From positions 186,001 through 250,000 of the forward strand of contig NZ_VITY01000007.1 in the NCBI RefSeq assembly GCF_007993935.1: a DNA stretch of 64,000 bases. The letters run 5' to 3'. The translations under genes were made by a program, and so were the position numbers. The DNA is from Bradyrhizobium macuxiense (lineage in GTDB: Bacteria > Pseudomonadota > Alphaproteobacteria > Rhizobiales > Xanthobacteraceae). The stretch's first letter is position 1; each line of letters starts with the position of its first letter. The notes beneath the pieces are model-generated. The model had not been told where the DNA came from. It searched no databases and saw only the letters and a list, made by a program, of their open reading frames with translations. Shown one piece after another: positions 1 through 7,718 of the stretch.

Positions 1-2
1 CG

Positions 3-347
3 AAGGAAGAATATGGCAGGCTGTTTGAGCGTGCACAGGCGCGCGGCTTCAGGCGGGTCGTGCTCGCCGGGCAATCGGACCTGTGCGAAATCGCGATCCT
101 GTGCGCGGTCGATGGACCAATCTCGGTCCTTGCGATCGTCGATCCCGATGCGACCGCCACCCGGTTCATTGGCGTCAAGGTGGTTTCCTCCTACGCATTG
201 GTCGAGGAGCCGTTTGATGCTGTCGTCGTGACCCATTTGACGGCGGCGCGAACTGTATTCGACCAGGCGGTCAGCAATTTCGGCGCAGAGAAAGTGCTCG
301 CGCCGGAACTGCTGGGCCTGCGTCCAAAGCAGCCTCAGGGAGCGTGA
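3..347 (+). CDS. C-terminal part of an unidentified protein with a Rossmann-like nucleotide-binding segment (5' truncated)
   Basis: The reading frame is open from the left edge of the window (codon at 3) to a TGA at 345-347, so the gene starts outside. A GTG at 60 could start a shorter product, but the upstream codons read as ordinary protein (KEEYGRLFERAQARGFRRVV), so I treat this as a 3' fragment. The visible part has a beta-alpha pattern: a hydrophobic strand RVVLAG, a helix with DLCEIAILCA, then ISVLAIVDPD and DAVVVTHL, as in a small Rossmann-like or PglD-N-like domain. It overlaps the NusG-like gene by one base (TGATG), so the two are probably translationally coupled. It could be the effector domain of an EPS-associated winged-helix regulator, but the DNA-binding part is not in view, so that is a guess. 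Confidence 0.5.
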   Translation, partial: KEEYGRLFERAQARGFRRVVLAGQSDLCEIAILCAVDGPISVLAIVDPDATATRFIGVKVVSSYALVEEPFDAVVVTHLTAARTVFDQAVSNFGAEKVLAPELLGLRPKQPQGA

Positions 348-862
348 TGGCCATGGAGCCCGTTTCCCGCTGGTACGTCGTCCAAACGCAGGTCAACGCC
401 GAAGCGAAGGCGGTCGCCAACCTCGGGCGGCAAGGGTTTTCCACGTATTTTCCCCGTTACCTGAAGCGCCGCAGTCATGCCCGGAAGGTTGAGACTGTGC
501 CGCGTGCATTGTTTCCGCGCTACGTCTTTGTCGCGATCGATGTCGCGTCCCAGCGCTGGCGCGCGATTCAATCGACGCTGGGCGTGTCACACCTTGTGTG
601 CGTGGGAGATCGGCCCGCCGCGGTCGAAACCGGCGTCATCGATGCCTTGAAGGCACGTGAGGACAAGGCCGGCTTCATCACGCTTGCGCGCAGGCCGGCT
701 TTCTCGCCGGGGGACAAGGTGCGAATTATCGAGGGGGCGTTCGTTGACAGCCTTGCGCTCGTCGAAGACGTCAGCGATCACCATCGCGTTGCTGTTCTGT
801 TGAATTTGCTTGGCCGCAAGGTTCGCGTTCTGGTCGGGGCGGATCTGATCGCCGCGGCATAA
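347..862 (+). CDS. NusG/RfaH-family transcription elongation (antitermination) factor
   Basis: 171-residue NusG paralogue. An N-terminal NGN domain (about residues 1-100) starts with the family hallmark RWYVVQTQVNAEAKAVANL and contains LFPRYVFVAID. The C-terminal part (about 120-170) is a KOW domain, with FSPGDKVRIIEGAF and the closing LLGRKVRVLV. Length matches specialised NusG paralogues such as RfaH. The start is taken at ATG 347, which overlaps the upstream stop and lies behind a CAGGGAG ribosome site; ATG 353 is an alternative. Proteins of this family ride on RNA polymerase and keep long polysaccharide operons from terminating early. Its position at the head of about 30 kb of glycan genes fits that job, and the ops-like element just downstream supports it. 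Family assignment is solid; the specific target is inferred. Confidence 0.88.
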   Translation: MAMEPVSRWYVVQTQVNAEAKAVANLGRQGFSTYFPRYLKRRSHARKVETVPRALFPRYVFVAIDVASQRWRAIQSTLGVSHLVCVGDRPAAVETGVIDALKAREDKAGFITLARRPAFSPGDKVRIIEGAFVDSLALVEDVSDHHRVAVLLNLLGRKVRVLVGADLIAAA

Positions 863-929
863 GTGCGTCTGCTGCCGGCAGGCGTGATCGAGATGTTAGG
901 CTTGGGTGTGATGTTCGATTCACCCCGAG

Positions 930-952
930 TGCGGTAGCTTGCCTGAAGCAAG
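930..952 (+). promoter_or_regulatory. ops/JUMPstart-like element with stem-loop in the leader of the polysaccharide operon
   Basis: The leader between the NusG-like gene and the first sugar gene carries TGCGGTAGCTTGC at 930-942. The enterobacterial ops site that recruits RfaH is known as GGCGGTAGCGTGC, so 11 of 13 positions agree and the GCGGTAGC core is intact. A 5-bp stem, CTTGC/GCAAG with loop CTGAA (938-952), directly follows and partly overlaps. It lies about 25 bp before the start codon at 976, on the transcribed strand. That it works as a recruitment site for the adjacent NusG paralogue is inference. Confidence 0.45.
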
Positions 953-975
953 CGGAAGGTTCGAAAGAGGGGTCC

Positions 976-1914
976 ATGACGACTTATGCATTGATCGGCG
1001 CTGCCGGCTACATCGCTCCGCGGCATATGCGTGCGATCGCCGAGACCGGCGGCAAATTGGCGGTCTCGTATGATCCGAACGACTCCGTGGGCATCATGGA
1101 CAGCCACTTCCCCGATGCTGAATTCTTCACGCAGTTCGAACTGTTCGACCGTTACGTCGACCAGTTGCGCAGAGGCGGCACGAAGATCGACTATATGTCG
1201 ATCTGCTCGCCCAATTATCTGCACGACGCGCATTGCCGGTTCGCGCTGCGGTCCGGCGTCGATGCCATCTGCGAAAAGCCGCTGGTCCTCAATCCCGGCG
1301 ATATCGACGAACTGGCGGCCATCGAGCAGGATACCGGCCGCCGCATCTCGACCATTCTGCAATTGCGCCTGCATCCGGCGATCATCGCGCTGCGCGACCG
1401 CTTCGCGAATTCCAAGAAGCGCCACAAGGTCGAGCTGACCTACATCACATCGCGCGGGCGCTGGTATCACACCTCCTGGAAGGGCGCGGACGCGAAGTCC
1501 GGTGGCGTGGCGACCAATATCGGGGTGCACTTCTTCGACATGCTGAGCTTCGTGTTCGGCCCCGCCAGCCGCAACGAGGCGCACCTGCGCGAGGCGGAGC
1601 GGGCGGCCGGCTCGCTGGAATGCGAGCGGGCGGATGTGAGCTGGTTCCTGTCTCTCGACCGCAATGATCTGCCCGACAGTGTGAAGGGCAAGAAGACGAC
1701 CTACCGCTCGATCACCGTCGACGGTGAGGAGGTCGAATTTTCCGAAGGGTTCACTGACCTCCATACGCGGAGCTATGAGGAGATCGTCGCCGGCCGCGGT
1801 TTCAGGCTGGACGAGGTCCGCCCTTCGATCGATATCGTCTCCACCTTCCGCAATGCGCCGATCGTCCGAAGCAACGGCGTTCACGCCTTTGCCCAGAAGG
1901 CGATGCACAGATGA
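976..1914 (+). CDS. wbpB: WbpB/WlbA-type UDP-N-acetylglucosaminuronate 3-dehydrogenase (Gfo/Idh/MocA family)
   Basis: 312-residue NAD-dependent oxidoreductase. The N-terminal Rossmann segment reads ALIGAAGYIAPRHMRAI, the Gfo/Idh/MocA signature EKP follows at about residue 99 (CEKPLV), and GVATNIGVHFFDML near 180 supplies the active-site His/Asp segment. Long stretches agree with what I recall of Bordetella WlbA and Pseudomonas WbpB, for example LTYITSRGRWY, KGKKTTYRSI and SEGFTDLH. In that family the enzyme oxidises C3 of UDP-GlcNAcA, with 2-oxoglutarate recycling the bound NADH. ATG 976 follows a GAGGGG ribosome site. The gene overlaps the WbpD-type acetyltransferase by 4 bases. A second, divergent dehydrogenase of this superfamily lies at 34075. 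Confidence 0.88.
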   Translation: MTTYALIGAAGYIAPRHMRAIAETGGKLAVSYDPNDSVGIMDSHFPDAEFFTQFELFDRYVDQLRRGGTKIDYMSICSPNYLHDAHCRFALRSGVDAICEKPLVLNPGDIDELAAIEQDTGRRISTILQLRLHPAIIALRDRFANSKKRHKVELTYITSRGRWYHTSWKGADAKSGGVATNIGVHFFDMLSFVFGPASRNEAHLREAERAAGSLECERADVSWFLSLDRNDLPDSVKGKKTTYRSITVDGEEVEFSEGFTDLHTRSYEEIVAGRGFRLDEVRPSIDIVSTFRNAPIVRSNGVHAFAQKAMHR

Positions 1915-2504
1915 GCGAGATGCGCGAGGATCCGCGCTTCCCCGGTGTCCTGATCCATCAATCGAGTTATGTCGACGACGGGGCAGTGGTTGGACGCGGC
2001 ACCAAGATCTGGCACTTCTGCCATATTCTGCCGCGCACGGTGATCGGTGAGAACTGCTCGATCGGCCAGAACGTGATGATCGGTCCGAATGTCAGGATCG
2101 GAAACGGCTGCAAGATCCAGAACAACGTCTCGATCTATGACGGCGTCGAGCTCGCCGATGACGTGTTCTGCGGTCCGAGTTGCGTTTTCACGAACGTCAA
2201 CAATCCGCGGGCCGGCGTGTCGCGGAAGGACGAGTTTCGCAAGACGCCAATCGGGCGCGGCGCCAGCATCGGCGCCAATGCGACCATCGTCTGCGGGCAT
2301 TCGCTGGGCGAGTACTGCTTCATCGGAGCCGGTACGGTTGTCACCAAGGATGTTGCTGCATTTTCGTTGATGGCGGGCAATCCGGCGCGACGAATTGGTT
2401 GGATGAGCAGGGCAGGCGAGCGGCTGGGCAGCGACCTGGTGTGCCCGCGTACTCATCGTCGTTACGAGCTTCACAATGAAGCGCTGGTGGAAATCGAGGA
2501 TTGA
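1911..2504 (+). CDS. wbpD: WbpD/WlbB-type UDP-3-amino-sugar uronate N-acetyltransferase
   Basis: 197-residue left-handed beta-helix acyltransferase. Hexapeptide repeats run through most of the length (for example VVGRGTKIWHF, IGENCSIGQNVMIGPNVRIG, KIQNNVSIYDGVEL, SIGANATIVCGHSLG). The family-typical CVFTNVNNPRA segment and the closing AGNPARRIGWM are present. In the WbpB-WbpE-WbpD pathway this enzyme acetylates the 3-amino group of UDP-GlcNAc3NA. ATG 1911 overlaps the stop of the dehydrogenase (ATGA), the usual wbpB-wbpD coupling. The C-terminal tail (about residues 165-197, with VCPRTHRRYEL) extends past the helix as in WlbB. A shorter paralogue lies at 35133. Confidence 0.88.
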   Translation: MSEMREDPRFPGVLIHQSSYVDDGAVVGRGTKIWHFCHILPRTVIGENCSIGQNVMIGPNVRIGNGCKIQNNVSIYDGVELADDVFCGPSCVFTNVNNPRAGVSRKDEFRKTPIGRGASIGANATIVCGHSLGEYCFIGAGTVVTKDVAAFSLMAGNPARRIGWMSRAGERLGSDLVCPRTHRRYELHNEALVEIED

Positions 2505-2509
2505 AGAAA

Positions 2510-3505
2510 ATGGACATTCGCGGAAAGAAAGTTGTCGTTATCGGCGGCGCCGGGCTGATCGGGTCGCATGCGGTCGATCAATTGACGCAGACCGATGTCG
2601 GCGAGATCGTCATTTACGATAACTTCGTACGCGGCACGCATGAAAACCTTGCCGGCGCGTTGCGCGACCCCCGGGTCAAGATTTTCGAGGCCGGCGGCGA
2701 TATCACGCAGACCGATATCCTCGATGCTGCCCTGAAAGGGGCCGACGGCGTCTTTCAGTTCGCTGCGCTCTGGCTGCTGCAGTGTCACGAGTTCCCACGG
2801 ACCGCCTTTGACGTCAACGTCAACGGAATGTTCAACGTCCTCGACGGCTGCGTGCGCAACGGCGTCAAGCGGCTGGTCTGGTCGTCCTCGGCATCCGTGT
2901 ACGGCGATGCCGTCGAGGAACCGATGACGGAGGATCATCCGTTCAACAACAAGAACTTCTACGGGGCGACCAAGATTTGCGGCGAGGCCATGGCGCGCGC
3001 CTACCACTTCCGCTACGGCCTCGACTATGTCGGGCTGCGCTACATGAACGTGTATGGGCCGCGTCAGGACTATCGCGGCGCTTACATCGCGGTCATCATG
3101 AAGATGCTCGATGCCATCGACAAGGGTGAAGGGCCGACGATTCTCGGCGATGGATCGGAAGCGTTCGATTTCGTCGCGGTGGAAGATTGCGCGCGAGCCA
3201 ATCTCTGCGCCATGGGCGCGACTGCGACGGACCGCTTCTACAACGTCGGCACCGGACAGCGGACCTCGCTGAAGCAGATCGCCGAGAAGCTCCTGAACCT
3301 CACCGGCTCCAACCAGCCCATCAACTATGCGCCGCGGAGCCAGGCCACGCTCGTGCGCAATCGCATCGGATCTCCGAAGCGGGCACAGGAAGAAATCGGC
3401 TTCACCGCCGCGATCGACCTGGATGACGGGCTGCGGCGGCTGATCGAGTGGCGCAAGAGCCATATCGATCAGGTCGATCAGCGGCGCGCCAAGGCTCAAC
3501 TCTGA
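2510..3505 (+). CDS. NAD-dependent nucleotide-sugar epimerase/dehydratase (extended SDR)
   Basis: 331-residue extended short-chain dehydrogenase/reductase. The NAD-binding glycine motif is GGAGLIGSHAVDQL near the N terminus. The catalytic Ser/Tyr/Lys are present in WSSSASVYGD and in the YGATK segment (NFYGATKICGEAMA). LRYMNVYGPRQD and the C-terminal FYNVGTGQRTS are typical of UDP-glucose 4-epimerase-like enzymes. Substrate cannot be fixed; a UDP-hexosamine or UDP-uronate C4 epimerisation would fit the locus. ATG 2510 is chosen because it sits 9 bases behind GAGGA; a TTG at 2501 would overlap the upstream stop. It follows wbpD with only five bases between them, so it is probably in the same operon. 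Confidence 0.8.
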   Translation: MDIRGKKVVVIGGAGLIGSHAVDQLTQTDVGEIVIYDNFVRGTHENLAGALRDPRVKIFEAGGDITQTDILDAALKGADGVFQFAALWLLQCHEFPRTAFDVNVNGMFNVLDGCVRNGVKRLVWSSSASVYGDAVEEPMTEDHPFNNKNFYGATKICGEAMARAYHFRYGLDYVGLRYMNVYGPRQDYRGAYIAVIMKMLDAIDKGEGPTILGDGSEAFDFVAVEDCARANLCAMGATATDRFYNVGTGQRTSLKQIAEKLLNLTGSNQPINYAPRSQATLVRNRIGSPKRAQEEIGFTAAIDLDDGLRRLIEWRKSHIDQVDQRRAKAQL

Positions 3506-3544
3506 GCGCACGTAAGATCATTTGAATAAATCGGCCAGGTTCAT

Positions 3545-5416
3545 ATGTGCGGCATAGCCGGAATTCTGCACCGCGACGGGCGTCCCGCTTCTATCACCGC
3601 GTTGACGGCAATGACGGATATCATTGCCCATCGCGGGCCGGATGGCGAGGGTCATTACTGCAACGGACCCGTTGGGCTGGGTCATCGTCGGCTGTCGATC
3701 ATTGATCTGACCGACGCCGCGCGGCAGCCGATGGAGACCCGCGACGGGCGCTTTGTCCTGACCTACAATGGCGAGATCTACAACTTCAAGGAATTGAAGA
3801 TCGAGCTTTCGGCCAGAGGGCACGTCTTCAATTCCTCCGGCGACAGCGAGGTGCTGCTGCACGCCTTCGCGGAGTGGGGCATTGGTGCGCTGCTCAAGTT
3901 CAACGGCATGTTCGCTTTTGCGATCTGGGACAATCAAGAGCGGAAGCTCACGTTGGCCCGGGATCGCTTTGGCGTGAAGCCGCTCTACTACGCCGAACTC
4001 GGTCAGACATTCGTCTTCGCCTCCGAGCACAAGGCGTTTCGGGCATTTCCCGAGTATAAGGCGCGGGTCGATATCAGAGGCCTCTCGGAATATCTCAGCT
4101 TTCAGAACTTCTTCGCGGAGCGCACGCTGTTTGCCGGCGTGAAGTTGTTGCCGGCCGGCTGCTATCTGCAGATTTCGCAGGGAGGCAGGGTCGCCGAGCC
4201 GGTGCAGTACTGGGATTTTCATTTCGAGGAGCCCGAGTACGCAGTCGATGAGAACGAGGCGCTCGACGAGCTCGATCGCCTGTTCAGGCAGGCGGTCAAC
4301 CGCCAACTCGTGAGCGACGTCGAGGTCGGGTGTTATCTTTCCGGCGGCATGGATTCCGGCTCCATTACCGCGCTCGCATCGAGTCAGCTGCCGTTCATGA
4401 GGACGTTTACGGTTGGCTTCGATCTCAACTCGGCCTCAGGCGTCGAGCTCGGATATGACGAGCGGACAAAGGCCGAGTACATGTCCTATCTGTTCAAGAC
4501 CGAACACTATGAGATGGTCTTGAAGGCCGGCGACATGGAGCGCGCGCTGCCCCGGCTTGCATGGCATCTGGAAGAGCCGCGCGTTGGGCAGTCTTACCCC
4601 AACTTCTATGCGGCGAAGCTCGCATCCAAATTCGGCAAGGTGGTGCTGACCGGGACCGGGGGAGACGAGCTGTTCGCCGGCTACCCCTGGCGTTACTACC
4701 GCGCTGTCGTGAACGATGATTTCGATCACTACATCGAAAAGTACTTTGGATTCTGGCAGCGCATGGTTCCGAGCGGAACGATGCCGAGCCTGCTGGGACC
4801 GGTATGGGATGAGGCCAGGCAGACCTCTTCGATCGACATCTTCAGGGGCGTGTTCAAGGAGCACGCCTCGGAGCTGCGGCGGCCGGAGGATTACGTCAAT
4901 CACTCGCTCTATTTCGAGGCCAAGACGTTCCTGAACGGGCTCCTTGTCGTCGAGGACAAGCTGGCGATGGCGCATGGGCTCGAGAGCAGGGTGCCGTTCC
5001 TCGACAATGATCTCGTCGATTTCGCGATGAAGCTGCCCGCCAAGATGAAGCTTGGCAATCTGACCGAGGTCATCAGCCTCAACGAAAACGAGCCCGGCGG
5101 AAAGGCGCAGCGCTATTACGAGCGCACCAGGGACGGCAAGCTGATTCTGCGTAAGATGATGAGCCGGCATATTCCCGACGAAGTAGCAGAGCGCGAGAAG
5201 CAGGGCTTCTCGGCGCCGGACGCCAGCTGGTTCAAGGGTGAGAGCATCGAGTATGTCAAACGGAGGCTCTTCAGCAACACGGCCCGCATCTACGACCTGG
5301 TGGATCGGAAGACCGTTCGTTCGCTGGTCGACGAACATCTGGAAGGCCGGCAAAACAGGCGGCTGCTGATCTGGTCCTTGCTCAACCTCGAGCAGATCAT
5401 GGATGCGTGTTTCTGA
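3545..5416 (+). CDS. AsnB-like glutamine-dependent amidotransferase (first copy)
   Basis: 623-residue protein of the glutamine-hydrolysing asparagine synthetase family. The mature N terminus begins MCGIAGILHRDG, so Cys2 is the glutaminase nucleophile. HRGPDGEG, LTYNGEIYN and GDSEVLLHAF are glutaminase-domain landmarks. The synthetase domain carries the PPi loop SGGMDSGS near residue 265, LTGTGGDELFAGY, and the late segment MAHGLESRVPFLD. All catalytic elements look intact. In polysaccharide loci such proteins (the WbpS type) often amidate uronic acid carboxyls instead of making free asparagine. Here the uronic-acid sugar pathway makes that role attractive, but it is inference. A second copy lies at 25642. 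The stop overlaps an in-frame ATG of the export permease reading frame. Confidence 0.85.
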   Translation: MCGIAGILHRDGRPASITALTAMTDIIAHRGPDGEGHYCNGPVGLGHRRLSIIDLTDAARQPMETRDGRFVLTYNGEIYNFKELKIELSARGHVFNSSGDSEVLLHAFAEWGIGALLKFNGMFAFAIWDNQERKLTLARDRFGVKPLYYAELGQTFVFASEHKAFRAFPEYKARVDIRGLSEYLSFQNFFAERTLFAGVKLLPAGCYLQISQGGRVAEPVQYWDFHFEEPEYAVDENEALDELDRLFRQAVNRQLVSDVEVGCYLSGGMDSGSITALASSQLPFMRTFTVGFDLNSASGVELGYDERTKAEYMSYLFKTEHYEMVLKAGDMERALPRLAWHLEEPRVGQSYPNFYAAKLASKFGKVVLTGTGGDELFAGYPWRYYRAVVNDDFDHYIEKYFGFWQRMVPSGTMPSLLGPVWDEARQTSSIDIFRGVFKEHASELRRPEDYVNHSLYFEAKTFLNGLLVVEDKLAMAHGLESRVPFLDNDLVDFAMKLPAKMKLGNLTEVISLNENEPGGKAQRYYERTRDGKLILRKMMSRHIPDEVAEREKQGFSAPDASWFKGESIEYVKRRLFSNTARIYDLVDRKTVRSLVDEHLEGRQNRRLLIWSLLNLEQIMDACF

Positions 5417-5508
5417 TGGAAACTGATGCGCGCGCTGCATTCGACCGCGGTCAGAAACCTGCTTACGTGCTCGTCGATTCGCTTCGAGCAGAGAAGGGAG
5501 AGTTCCGT

Positions 5509-6375
5509 ATGATCGCACTTCTTCACGTGCGAAGTGCCATTGGCGCGCTGCTTGCCCCGCGCGCCAATTGGGGAGCGATTAGGCAATGCGCTACCACCTT
5601 ATGGAAGCACCGACGGCTCAGCCTAGAAATAGTCAAACGAGACCTTGGCGGCCAGTACGCTGGTCAGGTGTTTGGATCCTTCTGGATCCTCGGGCACCCG
5701 CTGATCCTGTTTGTCGTCTACACTGTGCTGTTCGGCTACATCATGAGAGTCAGACTCGAACAGAATGTCGAGATGCCTCGCGACTACACGACATACATAT
5801 TGACCGGTTTGGCACCTTGGTTGTCCATTCAGCTCGGACTTACCCGAAGTCCGAATGCGCTTCTTGCGCAAGCCAATCTCGTCAAGCAAGTCGTGTTTCC
5901 GATTGAGGTACTACCTTTCGGGGCTATCGTTGCCGCCACTATTCCATTGGCAATAGGAATAGTGGTCGTAGTTTTCCGGACACTGGTCCTCGACGGTAGT
6001 CTGCCGCCAATGCTACTCTTACTGCCGGTCGCAGCCGCATTGCACATCATCGCCATGCTCGGGCTCGGCTATTTGCTCGCTGCAATCACCCCATTCTTTC
6101 GTGATATCAAGGATATTATTGCCGTGTTGACGGTGATCGGAGTCTATCTCGTCCCGGCTTTCTACCTTCCATCATGGGTGCCGTCGGTCTTGAGAATTTG
6201 GCTCTACCTCAACCCATTCTCGTACATCATTTGGATGTATCAAGATGTCCTGTATTTCGGTGAAATTCGTCATCCGTGGGCTTGGGGGGTGTCGTTTGCA
6301 ATGGCATTCGTCGGCTTGGCGCTGGGGTTCCGCGCTTTTCGCCGCCTCAAGCCGTTCGTGGCTAACGTACTATGA
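5509..6375 (+). CDS. wzm: Wzm-type polysaccharide/polyol-phosphate ABC export permease
   Basis: Inner-membrane ABC-2 type permease with about six hydrophobic segments, including ILGHPLILFVVYTVLFGYI, the FGAIVAATIPLAIGIVVVVF stretch, LLLLPVAAALHIIAMLGLGY and a C-terminal LFIG-like segment. The cytoplasmic N-terminal sequence SLEIVKRDLGGQYAGQVFGS is typical of the family. I choose ATG 5509 (288 residues) because AAGGGAG lies at 5494-5500. The frame is open back to 5407, with an ATG at 5416 that overlaps the AsnB stop. Stop and start of the next gene overlap by 4 bases (ATGA), so permease and ATPase are coupled. Base composition here is clearly more AT-rich than in the genes on either side. Confidence 0.85.
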   Translation: MIALLHVRSAIGALLAPRANWGAIRQCATTLWKHRRLSLEIVKRDLGGQYAGQVFGSFWILGHPLILFVVYTVLFGYIMRVRLEQNVEMPRDYTTYILTGLAPWLSIQLGLTRSPNALLAQANLVKQVVFPIEVLPFGAIVAATIPLAIGIVVVVFRTLVLDGSLPPMLLLLPVAAALHIIAMLGLGYLLAAITPFFRDIKDIIAVLTVIGVYLVPAFYLPSWVPSVLRIWLYLNPFSYIIWMYQDVLYFGEIRHPWAWGVSFAMAFVGLALGFRAFRRLKPFVANVL

Positions 6376-7718
6376 GCAGGGATATTGCACCGATGCTTGC
6401 CACCGTTCCTCCGACTGATCAGCCCGCCATTGTCGTCTCGCACTTATCGAAAATGTACAAAGTCTACGCGAAGCCTGCGGACTTGCTGCTTGAGTCGCTA
6501 GGCGGTCGAGTGCGTCATACCGAGCACTGGGCCCTGCGAGATGTTTCATTCGAAGTTCAGCGCGGGTCGGTTGTTGGCATCATTGGGCCCAACGGTGCCG
6601 GCAAAAGTACGCTCCTGAAAATCATCGCTGGGACACTGCAATCAACGTCGGGCGCGGTCGAAATAAATGGCAAGATCTCGGCTATCCTAGAACTAGGTAC
6701 TGGCTTCTCAGATGAATATACCGGTCGGGAGAATATCGTCCTGGGCGGGATGTGCGCTGGCATGAGCAAGGAAGAAATCACTCAGAAAATGCAATCCATT
6801 ATTGCGTTCTCTGAACTTGAGAGCGTCATCGACCAGCCGTTCAAGACGTACTCGAGCGGAATGAAGGCGCGCCTCACCTTTGCAACTGCCATCGCTGTCG
6901 ATGCCGAAATACTTATCATCGATGAGGCTTTGGCCGCAGGTGACGCCGTATTCGTCAACAAGTGCTTGCGCCGGGTCAGAGAGATCACCCAAAGCGGCGC
7001 CACTGTCCTTTTTGTCAGCCACGCAGTCGGTTCCATCCAGATGTTTTGTTCGCGTGCAATTTGGATCGACGATGGAGCCGTCGTTCTGAACGGCACCGCA
7101 GAGGTCGTCGCAAAGGCTTACGATCGCTATGTGTATGAAAAGTCGGACGAGGAATTGCGACGGCACAGCACGGCCGGAATCGAAATGGTCAAAAATCCGA
7201 ACGCTAGTCAGATGCTCACCGATGATTTCTTCAAATATGGTACGAATGAAGTAAAGATAGTCAAATTCGAATTTCTGGATGCTCAGGGGGCGCCCACCAA
7301 CAGGATCACGACAGGCGAGGAACTCAACGTCGTGATTCACTACGAGGGTGAACTAAAATCGACTGACGAGACCTGCCACGCCTCCATTCAAGTCTTCAGC
7401 CCTCTGGGGCAGTTGGTCATGAGCGCAGGAACGCGGAGATGGAAGCAGAACAAGATCGGACGGAAGGGGTGCTTCACGGCTTCGTTCCAACCGCTGCTAC
7501 TCGGAACGGGTCGTTATTTATTCGCGCCCTTTCTTGGCGCTTGGGACGAGAAAAGCAATATGCGCTGGCTGGATTTTCATGATCGCAGCTATGTCCTGAA
7601 TGTTGTTGGAAAACTCGATCCCGGCGCCACTCAAATGATCGAACATCCGACCGCTTGGAGGCACGATCGAGAGCCGCAAGAGTCCACCGAACTCGAGTTA
7701 ACTGCCGGACCAGAATAA
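6372..7718 (+). CDS. wzt: Wzt-type ABC export ATPase with C-terminal carbohydrate-binding domain
   Basis: 448-residue ATPase partner of the Wzm-like permease. The nucleotide-binding domain covers about residues 20-260, with Walker A GPNGAGKS near 72, signature SSGMKAR near 160 and Walker B ILIIDEALAAGD near 180. Residues about 285-430 form an extra beta-rich domain (VKIVKFEFLDAQG, GEELNVVIHYEGEL, FQPLLLGTGRYLFAPFLG). Known Wzt C-terminal domains of this kind read the modified non-reducing end of the O-chain before export. Its presence suggests that a terminal modification, possibly by one of the methyltransferases downstream, ends chain growth. The gene has the same AT-rich composition as wzm and overlaps it by 4 bases. 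Family assignment is strong; glycan identity is unknown. Confidence 0.88.
   Translation: MSRDIAPMLATVPPTDQPAIVVSHLSKMYKVYAKPADLLLESLGGRVRHTEHWALRDVSFEVQRGSVVGIIGPNGAGKSTLLKIIAGTLQSTSGAVEINGKISAILELGTGFSDEYTGRENIVLGGMCAGMSKEEITQKMQSIIAFSELESVIDQPFKTYSSGMKARLTFATAIAVDAEILIIDEALAAGDAVFVNKCLRRVREITQSGATVLFVSHAVGSIQMFCSRAIWIDDGAVVLNGTAEVVAKAYDRYVYEKSDEELRRHSTAGIEMVKNPNASQMLTDDFFKYGTNEVKIVKFEFLDAQGAPTNRITTGEELNVVIHYEGELKSTDETCHASIQVFSPLGQLVMSAGTRRWKQNKIGRKGCFTASFQPLLLGTGRYLFAPFLGAWDEKSNMRWLDFHDRSYVLNVVGKLDPGATQMIEHPTAWRHDREPQESTELELTAGPE

Noticed and set aside
778..1908. Long minus-strand open frame (376 codons) opposite the WbpB-type gene
   Set aside because: It mirrors the plus-strand gene in a high-GC codon-phase pattern, is rich in Arg/Ala/Gly/Asp without hydrophobic core pattern, and shows no motif.
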